Assembly (NCBI GenBank): GCA_965250275.1
Contig: OZ252297.1
Coordinates: 3,348,001-3,412,000 of the forward strand
Length of the DNA: 64,000 nt
Direction of reading: 5' to 3'
From: G965250275 sp965250275
GTDB taxonomy: Bacteria; Pseudomonadota; Alphaproteobacteria; Rhodobacterales; Rhodobacteraceae
The notes beneath the pieces are model-generated. The model made no database searches. It worked only from the letters and a program-made list of their open reading frames with translations, and was not told the DNA's origin. Made by a program: the position numbers and the translations under genes. Position 1 is the stretch's first letter; each line of letters begins with the position of its first letter. Below are positions 26,605 to 35,481 of this stretch, in pieces.

Positions 26605-28231
26605 GCTGGCCTCCCGAAGCGTGGTCAGACAGGATCAGATCCGCGCCCTTCTCACCCACCATGATCGCCGGCGCATTGGTGTTGCCAGATGTTACGGTTG
26701 GAAAGATGGACGCGTCCACCACACGCAGTCCTGATAAACCATGCACTTTGAGCCGCGCATCAACCACATCGCTCGTCGCGTCCGGCCCCATCTTGCAGGT
26801 GCTGACGGGGTGGAAAACGGTGCCAGCCGTCTCACGAATGTATCCGAGCATATCCTGCTCTGACTGCACATCTGCGCCCGGGTGTGTCTCCCGCTCTATG
26901 ATCTGGCGGAAGGACGGGGCATCGGCCAGTTTGCGGAGCAGCCAAGCGGCCTCCAGCATTTCCTGAACGTCGTGCTCAGTGCTGAGATAGTTCGGATGGA
27001 TGGCCGGCGGCGCCATGGGATCCGGTGACGTTATCTCCAGATATCCGCGGCTGGTGGGCCGGGTCGGTTGTGCCCCGGTCAGGAACCCGGAGAACGGATC
27101 TGGGTTCATGAGGGGCCGCTTGCCCTTCGGCGCTTTGGTGTAGCTCACGGGTGAGAAATAGAGCTGAACATTCGGACGTGGTGCGTCCGGGCGGGACCTG
27201 ACAAACCCGCCCGCCTGATTGACACCCAATGAGAGGGGACCCCCGCGCGTCAGCACATACCGCATCCCATGCAGCAGTTTCCCATGCCATGAGTGCAGCT
27301 GATCGTTCAATGTTGGGACTTTTGAGCGATAGAAGAAATCCACGGCCAGATGGTCCTGCAGATTGCGCCCGACGCCCGGCAGATCATGCAACACGTCGAT
27401 GCCTTGCGCTTGCAAGACCGATGCAGGCCCCACCCCGGACAACTGCAGCAGTTGTGGGGAGTTGATGGCCCCTGCCGACATCACGACCTCGCGCCCAGCC
27501 ATCATCCGATGCAGCTTGCCGCGCTGGTGATACTCCACACCGATCGCGCGCGCGCCATCGAACAATACACGTGTGGCCTGTGCTTGCTTTTCAATCCGAA
27601 GGTTCGCACGCCCTTTTGCCGGTCCAATATAAGCCCGCGCGGCAGACATACGCAGACCTCCCTTGGTGGTCGCCTGGTACGTGCCAACGCCCTCCTGACT
27701 GGGGCCATTGAAGTCCGCGTTATGAGGCCATTGGTTCTCCTGCCCCGCTTCGATGAAGTTCTGGCAGAGCGGATGGAGAAAAGTGTCCAGGGTCGAGACA
27801 TGAACGGGCCCACTGCCCCCACGCACGTCATCGCCGCCCCGATCATTTGTTTCGGATTTCTTGAAATATGGCAGGACGTCCTGCCAGCCCCAACCGGGAT
27901 TGCCCATCGCTTCCCAGTCGTCGAAATCCGCATGCTGCCCCCGGATGTAGACCATCGCGTTGATTGAACTGGACCCTCCCATCACGCGGCCACGGGGCCA
28001 GTAGGATCTGCGGTTGTTCAGGGCCGGATCGGGTTCGGCCTCATACATCCAGTTCAGCCCTTTGTGATAGAAGGCCTTGCCATAGCCAATTGGCATCCAG
28101 ACCCACGGATGCAGATCGCTGCCTCCCGCTTCCAGCAGCAAGACGGAATACTTGCTGTTCTCACTCAGCCGGTTGGCAAGCACACACCCCGCCGAGCCTG
28201 CACCGATGATGACAAAGTCATACTCCCCCAT
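26591..28231 (-). CDS. GMC oxidoreductase (choline-dehydrogenase-like)
   Basis: The protein has 546 residues from the ATG at 28231; a GTG three codons earlier is possible. Family signatures are present: FVIIGAGSAGCVLANRLSE (FAD), RGRVMGGSSSINAMVYIRG (GMC signature 1), AGAINSPQLLQLSGVG (signature 2) and the catalytic His in TVFHPVSTCKMG. It belongs to the choline / alcohol dehydrogenase branch and would oxidise a primary alcohol to an aldehyde. Lying between the permease genes and the amine oxidoreductase, it probably works on the imported compound. Confidence 0.9.
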   Translation of the reverse strand: MGEYDFVIIGAGSAGCVLANRLSENSKYSVLLLEAGGSDLHPWVWMPIGYGKAFYHKGLNWMYEAEPDPALNNRRSYWPRGRVMGGSSSINAMVYIRGQHADFDDWEAMGNPGWGWQDVLPYFKKSETNDRGGDDVRGGSGPVHVSTLDTFLHPLCQNFIEAGQENQWPHNADFNGPSQEGVGTYQATTKGGLRMSAARAYIGPAKGRANLRIEKQAQATRVLFDGARAIGVEYHQRGKLHRMMAGREVVMSAGAINSPQLLQLSGVGPASVLQAQGIDVLHDLPGVGRNLQDHLAVDFFYRSKVPTLNDQLHSWHGKLLHGMRYVLTRGGPLSLGVNQAGGFVRSRPDAPRPNVQLYFSPVSYTKAPKGKRPLMNPDPFSGFLTGAQPTRPTSRGYLEITSPDPMAPPAIHPNYLSTEHDVQEMLEAAWLLRKLADAPSFRQIIERETHPGADVQSEQDMLGYIRETAGTVFHPVSTCKMGPDATSDVVDARLKVHGLSGLRVVDASIFPTVTSGNTNAPAIMVGEKGADLILSDHASGGQHVHG

Positions 28232-28242
28232 CGCAGGCACTA

Positions 28243-29103
28243 TCAGGTTTCCGGCGGATCGCGCTGTACAAGAACACTGATGAGCGCCAGCAAACCAGAG
28301 CCGATGATCAGGAAGAATGAGACCGCGTTCAGCACAGGGGTAGACCCGACCTTCGCCATCCGATCGAACATGGTGATCGTCAGAGGAGCCTCTGATCCCA
28401 CGAGGAACAGCGTGGTGTTGAAGTTTTCAAACGACACCAGGAACGCCACGATCCACGCTGCGATGATCGCCGGACGCAGGAAAGGAAGTGTCACCGTGCG
28501 CAGGACGCGCGCACGTGTTGCCCCAAGGTTCAGGGCAGCTTCCTCCATCGAGGCGTCAAACTTCTTGAGCCGGGCCGAGATCACCAGCGAAGTGATGGTG
28601 GTGATAAAGGAAAACTGTCCCAATACCACCAACGGCAGCCCGGGCCTCAGCGCTTCGATCTCGATGTTGAGACCGTCCTCCAGGCCATTGGCGATGTTGC
28701 TGGCCATAACCAGGATGGAAATACCGAGGATCACACCGGGGATCACCAGCGGCAGGATCATCAGAATGTAGAAAAAGTTCTTTGCCGGAAACTCCCCGCG
28801 GACAAACAGGAAAGCGTTGCAGGTGGCCACAAAGACCGAAAGGGACGCCACCATGATCCCGATCACACTGGAGTAATAGAGCCCCCGCAGCAAGCGGCGG
28901 TCATGGAACATCCCCAGCTTCGGCTCCGTATCGTTAAAGAACCAATCCAAGGTGAATCCTTGCCAAGGCAAGGCCGGGAACAGGGAGTCGTTGAACGCAA
29001 ACGTCCCGGCGGCGATCAGCGGCGCCGCAAGAAAGACAAAGAAGGCGCCAACATAAAGGCGGTAACCCAGAAGGAAGCCTTTGTTTTGCGTGGAAACAGC
29101 CAT
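28243..29103 (-). CDS. ABC transporter permease (PotC type)
   Basis: The protein has 286 residues with about six hydrophobic segments. The inner-membrane ABC loop EEAALNLGATRARVLRTVTLP (EAA motif) contacts the ATPase. It pairs with the PotB-type permease upstream (8-base gap) and belongs to the spermidine/putrescine-type importer family. A GMC oxidoreductase gene follows at once. Confidence 0.92.
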   Translation of the reverse strand: MAVSTQNKGFLLGYRLYVGAFFVFLAAPLIAAGTFAFNDSLFPALPWQGFTLDWFFNDTEPKLGMFHDRRLLRGLYYSSVIGIMVASLSVFVATCNAFLFVRGEFPAKNFFYILMILPLVIPGVILGISILVMASNIANGLEDGLNIEIEALRPGLPLVVLGQFSFITTITSLVISARLKKFDASMEEAALNLGATRARVLRTVTLPFLRPAIIAAWIVAFLVSFENFNTTLFLVGSEAPLTITMFDRMAKVGSTPVLNAVSFFLIIGSGLLALISVLVQRDPPET

Positions 29104-29111
29104 GGCGCGCC

Positions 29112-29978
29112 TCAGTTCCTGGCCACGGTGTTAGCAAGGCTCTGCCCCGTCAGTCGCAGACCTGCCCAGACTACAAAAGAGGTGAATGCCAGCAGCAAAA
29201 AGCCAAATGCCGCCCCGGATTCCCAGTTAAACCGGGTGATGAACTGGTCATAGATCTGTTCCGTGAACCAACTGGAGTTCTTGCCACCCAACAGGATGGG
29301 TGTGAGGTAACTTCCGGCCGTCAGCATGAACACGACGATGCACCCCGCTACGATCCCTGGCATGGCGTAGGGAATGATGATGCGGCGCAGAACAGTTGGG
29401 CCGCTGCCACCCAGATTGTAACCCGCCTCCACCAAAGCATCATCCATGCCATCCAGCGTTGAGACCAGAGGCACGATCATGAACAGGATCACGGTGTAGA
29501 CCAGTCCGATCACCACAGTGACATCGTTGTAAAGAAACTCGATGGGACCCGAGATCAGGCCCAGCTTTTGCAGGCTGGTCGACACCACGCCCGTTTCCCG
29601 CAGCAAGAGGATCCAGCCAAAGGCCCGGATCAGGTCGCTGACCCACAAAGGTATCAGGCACAAGAGAAAGAGCGCACCGCGAGAGCGGCGACCGGCAATC
29701 TTGGCGATATAATATGCGATTGGAAACCCGATCAGCAGTGCCAGGACCGTGACCAGAATGGACATCGACCCGGTCCGCAGCAACGTGTTCCAGTATATCG
29801 GTTCCTGGATGAAATCGATGTAGTTGCCAAAGCCGAATTCATAGACGCGCGGCGCCACCTTTTCGCGCAGTGACAGATACACCATTCCCAGATGCGGCAA
29901 GACGATCAGAAGCAGGATCCACATCGCAAACGGTGCGAAGAGCAGGATCAGAGACAGGCGCCTGACGTCACGTTGCAT
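29112..29978 (-). CDS. ABC transporter permease (PotB type)
   Basis: The protein has 288 residues with six hydrophobic segments and an EAA loop (DDALVEAGYNLGGSGPTVLRR). The head is a typical PotB/PotC-family N-terminal anchor. The start overlaps the end of the ATPase gene by 11 bases, which supports a coupled operon. Confidence 0.92.
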   Translation of the reverse strand: MQRDVRRLSLILLFAPFAMWILLLIVLPHLGMVYLSLREKVAPRVYEFGFGNYIDFIQEPIYWNTLLRTGSMSILVTVLALLIGFPIAYYIAKIAGRRSRGALFLLCLIPLWVSDLIRAFGWILLLRETGVVSTSLQKLGLISGPIEFLYNDVTVVIGLVYTVILFMIVPLVSTLDGMDDALVEAGYNLGGSGPTVLRRIIIPYAMPGIVAGCIVVFMLTAGSYLTPILLGGKNSSWFTEQIYDQFITRFNWESGAAFGFLLLAFTSFVVWAGLRLTGQSLANTVARN

Positions 29979-31071
29979 AACACATCGCCTGTTCAGGGGC
30001 CCATTTCAGCTGAACCGTGTCCCCGGGGCGCAGATCGGACGTGCCACCGGTCACCACGACATCCGCTTCGATAAGGACCTCCGCAGGGCCGCGCACCAGA
30101 ATGCGGCTGTTGGCCCCGTTAAAGAGGACCGAGTCGACCTTGCCGGACATCACATTGGTGTTCCCGTCCGATGGGTCGGCATCGTCCGCGCGCTTTGCCG
30201 CAATGAATTCGGGGCGCACGAAGATGGACACCGGTACACCTTGGTCCAGCGTGCCCTGGGGTTTGCACAGCATGGACAAGCCCCCATCGGTTGCAACTTT
30301 GGCAATGCCGTCTGCCACCTGTTCCACTTTGCCCGACCAGCGATTTGAATCGCCGACAAACCCAGCAACGAAAGACGTCGCTGGATGGTGATAGAGCTCT
30401 TCCGGTTTACCGACCTGTTCAAACCGGCCTTCGTTCATCACAGCGACATTGTCGGACATGACCAGTGCTTCGGACTGATCGTGCGTGATGTAGATAAATG
30501 TGGTGTTGAACTGGTGCTGCAGCAGCTTGAGCTCAATCTTCATTGCTTCGCGCAGCTTGAGGTCAAGCGCGCCCAATGGTTCGTCCAGCAACAGCACATC
30601 GGGGTCCAGCACCATGCACCGCGCAATCGCGATGCGTTGTTTCTGGCCACCTGACAGCTGGTGGATCTCGCGGTTGCCGACATCCGGCAGAGCGATGCGC
30701 TCCAGCACGTTGGCAACCTTTTGCGAGATCTCGGACTTTGGCGTTCCTGCGCATCGCAGCCCGTAGGCGATATTCTCGTAGACGTTCATCATCGGGAACA
30801 AGGCCAGATGCTGAAACACCATCTTCACGTTGCGTTTGTTGGGTGGGATCTTCAGGACGGAGCGTCCCTTGATGTGGATGTCTCCGCGCGTGGGTTCCTC
30901 AAACCCTGCGATCATCCGCATCAGCGTGGTTTTTCCACACCCAGATGGGCCGAGGATGGAAAAAAACGAGCCTCGGGGGATGTTAAAGGACACATCATCC
31001 ACCGCCCGCACAGACCCAAAATGCTTGGAGAGGCCCGTGCACTCCAGATCGAATTGTCCAGCGTCGTTCAT
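29968..31071 (-). CDS. ABC transporter ATP-binding protein (PotA type)
   Basis: The protein has 367 residues from the ATG at 31071; a GTG start at 31104 is possible but sits right beside the upstream hairpin. Motifs: Walker A GPSGCGKTT, signature LSGGQKQRIAIAR, Walker B VLLLDEPLGALD and the switch His in ITHDQSEA. A C-terminal TOBE-type regulatory domain follows. It energises uptake by the PotB/C-type permeases. Confidence 0.94.
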   Translation of the reverse strand: MNDAGQFDLECTGLSKHFGSVRAVDDVSFNIPRGSFFSILGPSGCGKTTLMRMIAGFEEPTRGDIHIKGRSVLKIPPNKRNVKMVFQHLALFPMMNVYENIAYGLRCAGTPKSEISQKVANVLERIALPDVGNREIHQLSGGQKQRIAIARCMVLDPDVLLLDEPLGALDLKLREAMKIELKLLQHQFNTTFIYITHDQSEALVMSDNVAVMNEGRFEQVGKPEELYHHPATSFVAGFVGDSNRWSGKVEQVADGIAKVATDGGLSMLCKPQGTLDQGVPVSIFVRPEFIAAKRADDADPSDGNTNVMSGKVDSVLFNGANSRILVRGPAEVLIEADVVVTGGTSDLRPGDTVQLKWAPEQAMCYAT

Positions 31072-31108
31072 TTGCGCCCGTTCCCCTGCACGCTGTGCTG
31101 ACACAACT

Positions 31109-31138
31109 TGGGCGGCGCGCCAAATGCATCGCCGCCCA
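31109..31138 (-). promoter_or_regulatory. Intercistronic stem-loop after the polyamine-type binding-protein gene
   Basis: A perfect 9-base inverted repeat TGGGCGGCG / CGCCGCCCA with a 12-base loop lies between the binding-protein stop and the ATPase start. It has no T tract. It fits a stabiliser that lets the binding protein be made in excess over the membrane parts. Confidence 0.65.
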
Positions 31139-31155
31139 GCCTTTATGCCTTTTGC

Positions 31156-32232
31156 TTAGCCGCCGGTGGCAGCTTTGATCTTCTCCAGCGCCTTGCCTTC
31201 CATGTCCTCGACACCCGGAGGAATGTTGGCGAAGAACTTGAGGTTGGCAATGTCGTCGGCAGTGAACGCCGCGTTAACCGCGTTCTTCTTGTCTTCCGGC
31301 AACAGATCCAGCCCGCCGTTCACCGCTGCGATCGCGCCGGTGCTGCCGGACATGATCGTGACGTTCTCGGGCTGCATCACGAAGTTGATCCACTTGTAGG
31401 CGGCATCATCCGCCTTGCCTTTGCGAGGCAGCGCAAAAGTGTCGATCCACGCCAAAGCACCGGTCTCTGGCGGCACAAACACGATGTCGGGGTTTTGTGC
31501 GTAGAGTTTGTACGCGGTGGAATCCCATGTCTCGGACGCAACAATCTCGCCCGACAACATCATCGCGGAAAGATCATCACCGCCTTGCCAATACGCCTTG
31601 ATGTTGTCTTTGCAGGCGATCAGCTTCTCGGTCACCTCATCGAGGATGTCCTGATACTTGTCGAGATCATCATAGGCGGCGAACGGATCATATCCCATCG
31701 AGAACGCGGTCCCGAGCAGGATCGTGCGCTTCAGGCGCATTGAGGTTTTACCCTTGTACTCCGCATCACAGAGATCGTCCCATCCGTTGAAATCGGCGGC
31801 CATGGACTTGTTGGCCATCAGCCCGGACGTGCCCCACTGATGCGGCACCGCATAGACTTCACCGTCGATGGTGGTGTTGGCCTTCACGCCTTCGAGGTGC
31901 GTGGACTCCATCACGGACGTGTCGATCTTTGACAGGTCCAGGGGCTTGTAGATGTCATACTCCAGCTGTGCCGCGTAGATGCGATCGTGGCTGGGCTGGG
32001 CGAGGTCGAAGCCGGCCCCACCTGTGGCGCGTAGCTTGGCGATCATCTCTTCATTGTTTGAAAAGGTGACCTCGACATCGATATCGGGATACTTTTCTTC
32101 AAATTTCTGGATGAGCTCTTCGGGTGCATATGACCCCCAGGTCAGCAGCCGCAGTGTTTCGGCCTGGGCAGCAGATGCGGTCGACAGCGCCGCCGTCACC
32201 GCCAGGCCGACAAAATAGCTTTTCTTTTTCAT
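31156..32232 (-). CDS. Extracellular solute-binding protein (PotD/PotF type)
   Basis: The protein has 358 residues from the ATG at 32232 (GGGAGAAAA upstream); a frame start at 32283 lacks a ribosome site. A signal peptide MKKKSYFVGLAVTAALSTASAAQA precedes a PotD-like mature domain (LRLLTWGSYAPEELIQKFEE, GFDLAQPSHDRIY, VPHQWGTSGLMANK). The family binds polyamines and other cationic amines. It is first in the transporter operon and sits directly after the MocR gene on the same strand. Confidence 0.92.
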   Translation of the reverse strand: MKKKSYFVGLAVTAALSTASAAQAETLRLLTWGSYAPEELIQKFEEKYPDIDVEVTFSNNEEMIAKLRATGGAGFDLAQPSHDRIYAAQLEYDIYKPLDLSKIDTSVMESTHLEGVKANTTIDGEVYAVPHQWGTSGLMANKSMAADFNGWDDLCDAEYKGKTSMRLKRTILLGTAFSMGYDPFAAYDDLDKYQDILDEVTEKLIACKDNIKAYWQGGDDLSAMMLSGEIVASETWDSTAYKLYAQNPDIVFVPPETGALAWIDTFALPRKGKADDAAYKWINFVMQPENVTIMSGSTGAIAAVNGGLDLLPEDKKNAVNAAFTADDIANLKFFANIPPGVEDMEGKALEKIKAATGG

Positions 32233-32302
32233 AGTTTTCTCCCTTGTTGGCGCCAGTTTGCGCCGAGTGACATGCATGAACACCGGTCAATGTTAGTGGA
32301 GT

Positions 32303-32316
32303 ATTGGACTGGCCCA
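32303..32316 (-). promoter_or_regulatory. Candidate MocR-binding element upstream of the transporter operon
   Basis: ATTGGACTGGCCCA lies 71 bases upstream of the binding-protein start. It shares ATTGGACTG and CCCA with the element at 33852-33866 beside the regulator's own start. GGACT-type repeats are known at promoters of taurine-pathway MocR regulators. Confidence 0.5.
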
Positions 32317-32348
32317 CATATCCATTATGGAATATTGTACAGACCAAT

Positions 32349-33833
32349 TTACAGCCTGAGCGCGGGCAGTTTGACAAGCGCTGATATGCCATTGTCGATG
32401 TCCGGCGGGCTGGTGCTGCCAAACCCCAGAACCAACCCCTTCACCGCGTTGTCGGTCAGGCTGTAGCGGCGGATCGAGGCGAGCGTCAAACCGGCTTCGG
32501 TGGCCTGCGCAATCAGTGCGTTCTCGTCCACGCGTTCGTCCAGCAAGGCGGTGGTGTGAAACCCGCTGGACGTTTCCTGCAGCTTGATCGTATCGGGCAG
32601 ATGATCACGCCCCGCTTTCATCAGCGCATCGTAGCGGGTCTTGTAGAGCCGCCTCATCAGGCGAATGTGGGCTGCAAACTGCCCTTCATCCATGAAGTCC
32701 GCCACGGTTGCTTGCACCGACGTCGGCGGTGTGCTGATCCAGGACGAAAACAAAGTGTCGAAAGCCTGCGTCAGCTGTTCCGGGACCAGCATGAAGCCGA
32801 GCCGCAGCGACGGAAACAGCGTTTTGGAGAAAGTACCGACATAGATGACGCGTCCCTGCGTATCGATGCTTTTCAGCGGTGGGCGATGGCTGACGCCATA
32901 GTGAAACTCCCCATCGTAGTCATCTTCGATGATCAAAGCCTGGGCATCGTTGGCGGCCTCCAGCAGCTCCAGCCGACGTGCAAGCGACATAACATGACCC
33001 AAAGGTTGCTGATGAGACGGCGTCACAAACGCCAGCCGGAAATGTGGCGCAAGCCGTCTAGCTTCGTCGACATTTATGCCGTCCTGATCGACACTTACCG
33101 GCACCAGCTCGGCACCCGCGGCAATCAAAGCGTTGCGGGCCCCTGTTCCGCCCGGGTTTTCGTACCAGACCTTGTCACCGGGGTTCAGCAACACCCGACC
33201 CGCCAACGAAAAGGCATGCTGCGCGCCGCAGGTGATGAAGATCTGTTCAGGATTGCATTTAATGCCCCGCGCGGCGTTCAGATGACTGGCAATCGCGTTG
33301 CGCAGACCCTGGTGCCCCTGGGGCTGACCATACCCCATAATCTCTTCGCGCTCGCCGCGCAAATGCCTGGCGGCAAAGCGCGACCATTGCGCAATCGGGA
33401 AGGCATCCAGCGCGGGCAGTGCCGTCACAAACGCACGGCTGCGATGTGGCAACCAGGCCCGGGGCGCATAAGACGCAAAAGAATGATCAATGGTATGAGA
33501 AAGCCGGGGCTTCGACGTCTGAGTCTCCCGGTGGCGAAGCTCGCCCGCAGCAGGTCGTTGCTGCTCCAGGATATCGCTGACAAAGGTTCCGGCGCCGACC
33601 CGTGAGACCAGCATGCCTTCTGCAATCAGTTTGTCGACGGCGTCGATGACAGTGGTACGTGAGACGCCGACCTCGCGCGCCAGCGTCCGGCTTGCAGGTA
33701 TCCTTTCGCCAGCACGCAAACCACCGGACAAGATGATCTCGCGCAGAACCATGTAGAGCTGAACGCCAATCGCCCGCTTGCCTGTGCGGTCAATCTCGAT
33801 GGAGGACAACAACGCACCGTCTTGTCTCTTCAT
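32349..33833 (-). CDS. MocR-type regulator: GntR DNA-binding domain fused to aminotransferase fold
   Basis: The protein has 494 residues. An N-terminal GntR winged helix (about 20-85, with IPASRTLAREVGVSRTTVID) is joined to a class I aminotransferase-like domain. In that domain the PLP residues Asp304/Asp305 (IEDDYDGEF) and Lys337 (GTFSKTLFPSLRLGF) are retained. Such regulators sense an amine or PLP adduct. It is transcribed toward the transporter operon and away from the enolase-superfamily gene, so it probably controls both. Confidence 0.93.
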   Translation of the reverse strand: MKRQDGALLSSIEIDRTGKRAIGVQLYMVLREIILSGGLRAGERIPASRTLAREVGVSRTTVIDAVDKLIAEGMLVSRVGAGTFVSDILEQQRPAAGELRHRETQTSKPRLSHTIDHSFASYAPRAWLPHRSRAFVTALPALDAFPIAQWSRFAARHLRGEREEIMGYGQPQGHQGLRNAIASHLNAARGIKCNPEQIFITCGAQHAFSLAGRVLLNPGDKVWYENPGGTGARNALIAAGAELVPVSVDQDGINVDEARRLAPHFRLAFVTPSHQQPLGHVMSLARRLELLEAANDAQALIIEDDYDGEFHYGVSHRPPLKSIDTQGRVIYVGTFSKTLFPSLRLGFMLVPEQLTQAFDTLFSSWISTPPTSVQATVADFMDEGQFAAHIRLMRRLYKTRYDALMKAGRDHLPDTIKLQETSSGFHTTALLDERVDENALIAQATEAGLTLASIRRYSLTDNAVKGLVLGFGSTSPPDIDNGISALVKLPALRL

Positions 33834-33851
33834 CGGTGCGCCCCTTCGAAA

Positions 33852-33866
33852 ATTGGACTGCCCAAT
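33852..33866. promoter_or_regulatory. Candidate MocR operator between divergent genes
   Basis: ATTGGACTGCCCAAT is a perfect 5-base inverted repeat (ATTGG/CCAAT) 19 bases upstream of the mocR start. A second GGAC follows 22 bases on, in TGGACCTTAA, close to the direct repeat reported for TauR. Confidence 0.55.
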
Positions 33867-33948
33867 CTGGCTGAATGGACCTTAATAAATATCCAAAGCC
33901 GAGTATCGTCAATGAGTTCAGCCAGTCAGCTCAGGGCGCGGAGTACCC

Positions 33949-35055
33949 ATGAAGATCAAGTCCATCGAAACGTTCACCAACGAGTTTGTATGTTTCACCC
34001 GTGTAACGGGCGAAGATGGCGCGCAAGGCTGGGGACAGGTCGCGCCCTATCATGCGGACATCACGGCACAGGTCTTGCACCGGCAGGTCGCGCCCTACGC
34101 GCTCGGTCAGGATGATGAGGACATCAACGGTTTGCTCGATATCGTTCGGGATCGTGAACACAAGTTTCCGGGCTCCTACCTGCGCCGCGCGATGGGCGGT
34201 CTGGACACGGCGTTGTGGGACCTCAAAGGCAAGCGGGCTGGCAAATCGGTCTGCGAGATGATCGGGGGCACACCCGGGACGGTGCGGGCCTACGCCTCGT
34301 CGATGAAACGGGACATCTCAGCCCAGGATGAGGCCGACCGACTTGTCCGTCTGCGCGATACCAAGAGCTTTGACGCGTTCAAGTTCCGGGTCGGGGCGGA
34401 GGTTGGCCGGAACGTGGATGAATGGCCCGGCCGCACCGAAGAAATTGTCAAGACGATGTACAAGGCGATGGGCGATGATGTGGCGCTGATGGTCGATGCG
34501 AATTCGTGTTTCGATCCGGCACGGGCAATCGAAGTTGGAAAACTCCTGATCGACAACGGGGTTTCTCACTACGAGGAACCCTGCCCCTATTGGGAGTTTG
34601 ACCAGACCAAAGAGGTCACCGACGCGCTTTCGATTGATGTCACGGGCGGTGAACAGGATTGCATGATGGCCAATTGGAAGCTCATGATCGAGGACCGCGT
34701 GGTCGACGTCGTACAACCCGATGTGTGCTACCTTGGCGGCATCTCCCGCACACTGCGCGTTGCGGAAATGGCAGCGAAAGCCGGCATTCCGGTCACCCCT
34801 CACTGCGCAAACCTGTCGATGGTCACGCTGTTCACGATGCACCTTTTGCGGGCGATCCCGAACGCGGGAAAGTATTTGGAATTCGCGATCGAAGGTCCGG
34901 ACTACTATCCATGGCAGGAGGGGCTTTTTGTCATCTCTCCGTTCGAGATCACGGACGGCCAAGCAACGGTCACGGACGCACCCGGCTGGGGCGTGGAAGT
35001 GCGCGCCGATTGGATTGACCAAGCGGCGTATCAGATCAGCGAGGCTGACAACTGA
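33949..35055 (+). CDS. Mandelate racemase / muconate lactonizing enzyme family protein
   Basis: The protein has 368 residues of enolase-superfamily fold. Metal ligands are Asp183 (MVDANSCFD), Glu209 or Glu210 (HYEEPCPYWE) and Glu235 (GGEQDC). The catalytic set includes Lys145-x-Arg147 in FKFRVG, Asp258 (QPDV) and His285 (TPHCANLS), which places it in the mandelate racemase subgroup. It could be an acid-sugar dehydratase or a racemase/epimerase. It is divergent from mocR across 115 bases. No sugar-acid enzymes are adjacent, so its link to the amine operon is only positional. Confidence 0.87.
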   Translation: MKIKSIETFTNEFVCFTRVTGEDGAQGWGQVAPYHADITAQVLHRQVAPYALGQDDEDINGLLDIVRDREHKFPGSYLRRAMGGLDTALWDLKGKRAGKSVCEMIGGTPGTVRAYASSMKRDISAQDEADRLVRLRDTKSFDAFKFRVGAEVGRNVDEWPGRTEEIVKTMYKAMGDDVALMVDANSCFDPARAIEVGKLLIDNGVSHYEEPCPYWEFDQTKEVTDALSIDVTGGEQDCMMANWKLMIEDRVVDVVQPDVCYLGGISRTLRVAEMAAKAGIPVTPHCANLSMVTLFTMHLLRAIPNAGKYLEFAIEGPDYYPWQEGLFVISPFEITDGQATVTDAPGWGVEVRADWIDQAAYQISEADN

Positions 35056-35186
35056 GGCTGCCATAGAGAGAGATCCGATTGCGCCGAAAGTCGTCAGGGT
35101 CTGGAATTAGCGAGCGGGATTTCCGGACTTTGACCGAACTGGTTCAAACAACGCCGCTCTTACCGGATCGTTGAAACAAACTGTGG

Positions 35187-35456
35187 TCAATCGCGGTGGC
35201 GGTCGCCCGGCAGGATATTGCCCGGGTTCAACAGGCCTGATGGATCCAAAACCTGTTTGATCTGCCGCGTCATTTTGATTTCCTCGATGCTATGTGACCG
35301 GTCAAGATAGCTGGTCTTGAAGACGCCGATGCCGTGTTCGGCGGTGTTTGAACCGTTGTGAGCGCCCACGCAGCCGTACACCGTCTTGTCGATCTCTTCG
35401 CCGGGAAACGGAGTGTCAGGCAGGTGAACAGCAAAGTGAATACAGCCCATGGCCAT
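35187..35456 (-). pseudogene. Truncated C-terminal piece of a FAD-linked oxidase (GlcD/D-lactate dehydrogenase type)
   Basis: The remaining 89 codons match only the extreme C terminus of the FAD-oxidase family: NGSNTAEHGIGVFK, then LDPSGLLNPGNILP, which is the usual ending. Complete enzymes have about 460 residues. The break falls at the position where the HxGDGNxH motif should be; only IHFAVHLPD remains. The hydroxylase gene ends 26 bases upstream, so the N-terminal part is missing, not frameshifted. It is a remnant left by a deletion or rearrangement. Confidence 0.7.
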
Positions 35457-35481
35457 CCCTGACCTCTGAGATCAGCCAGCG

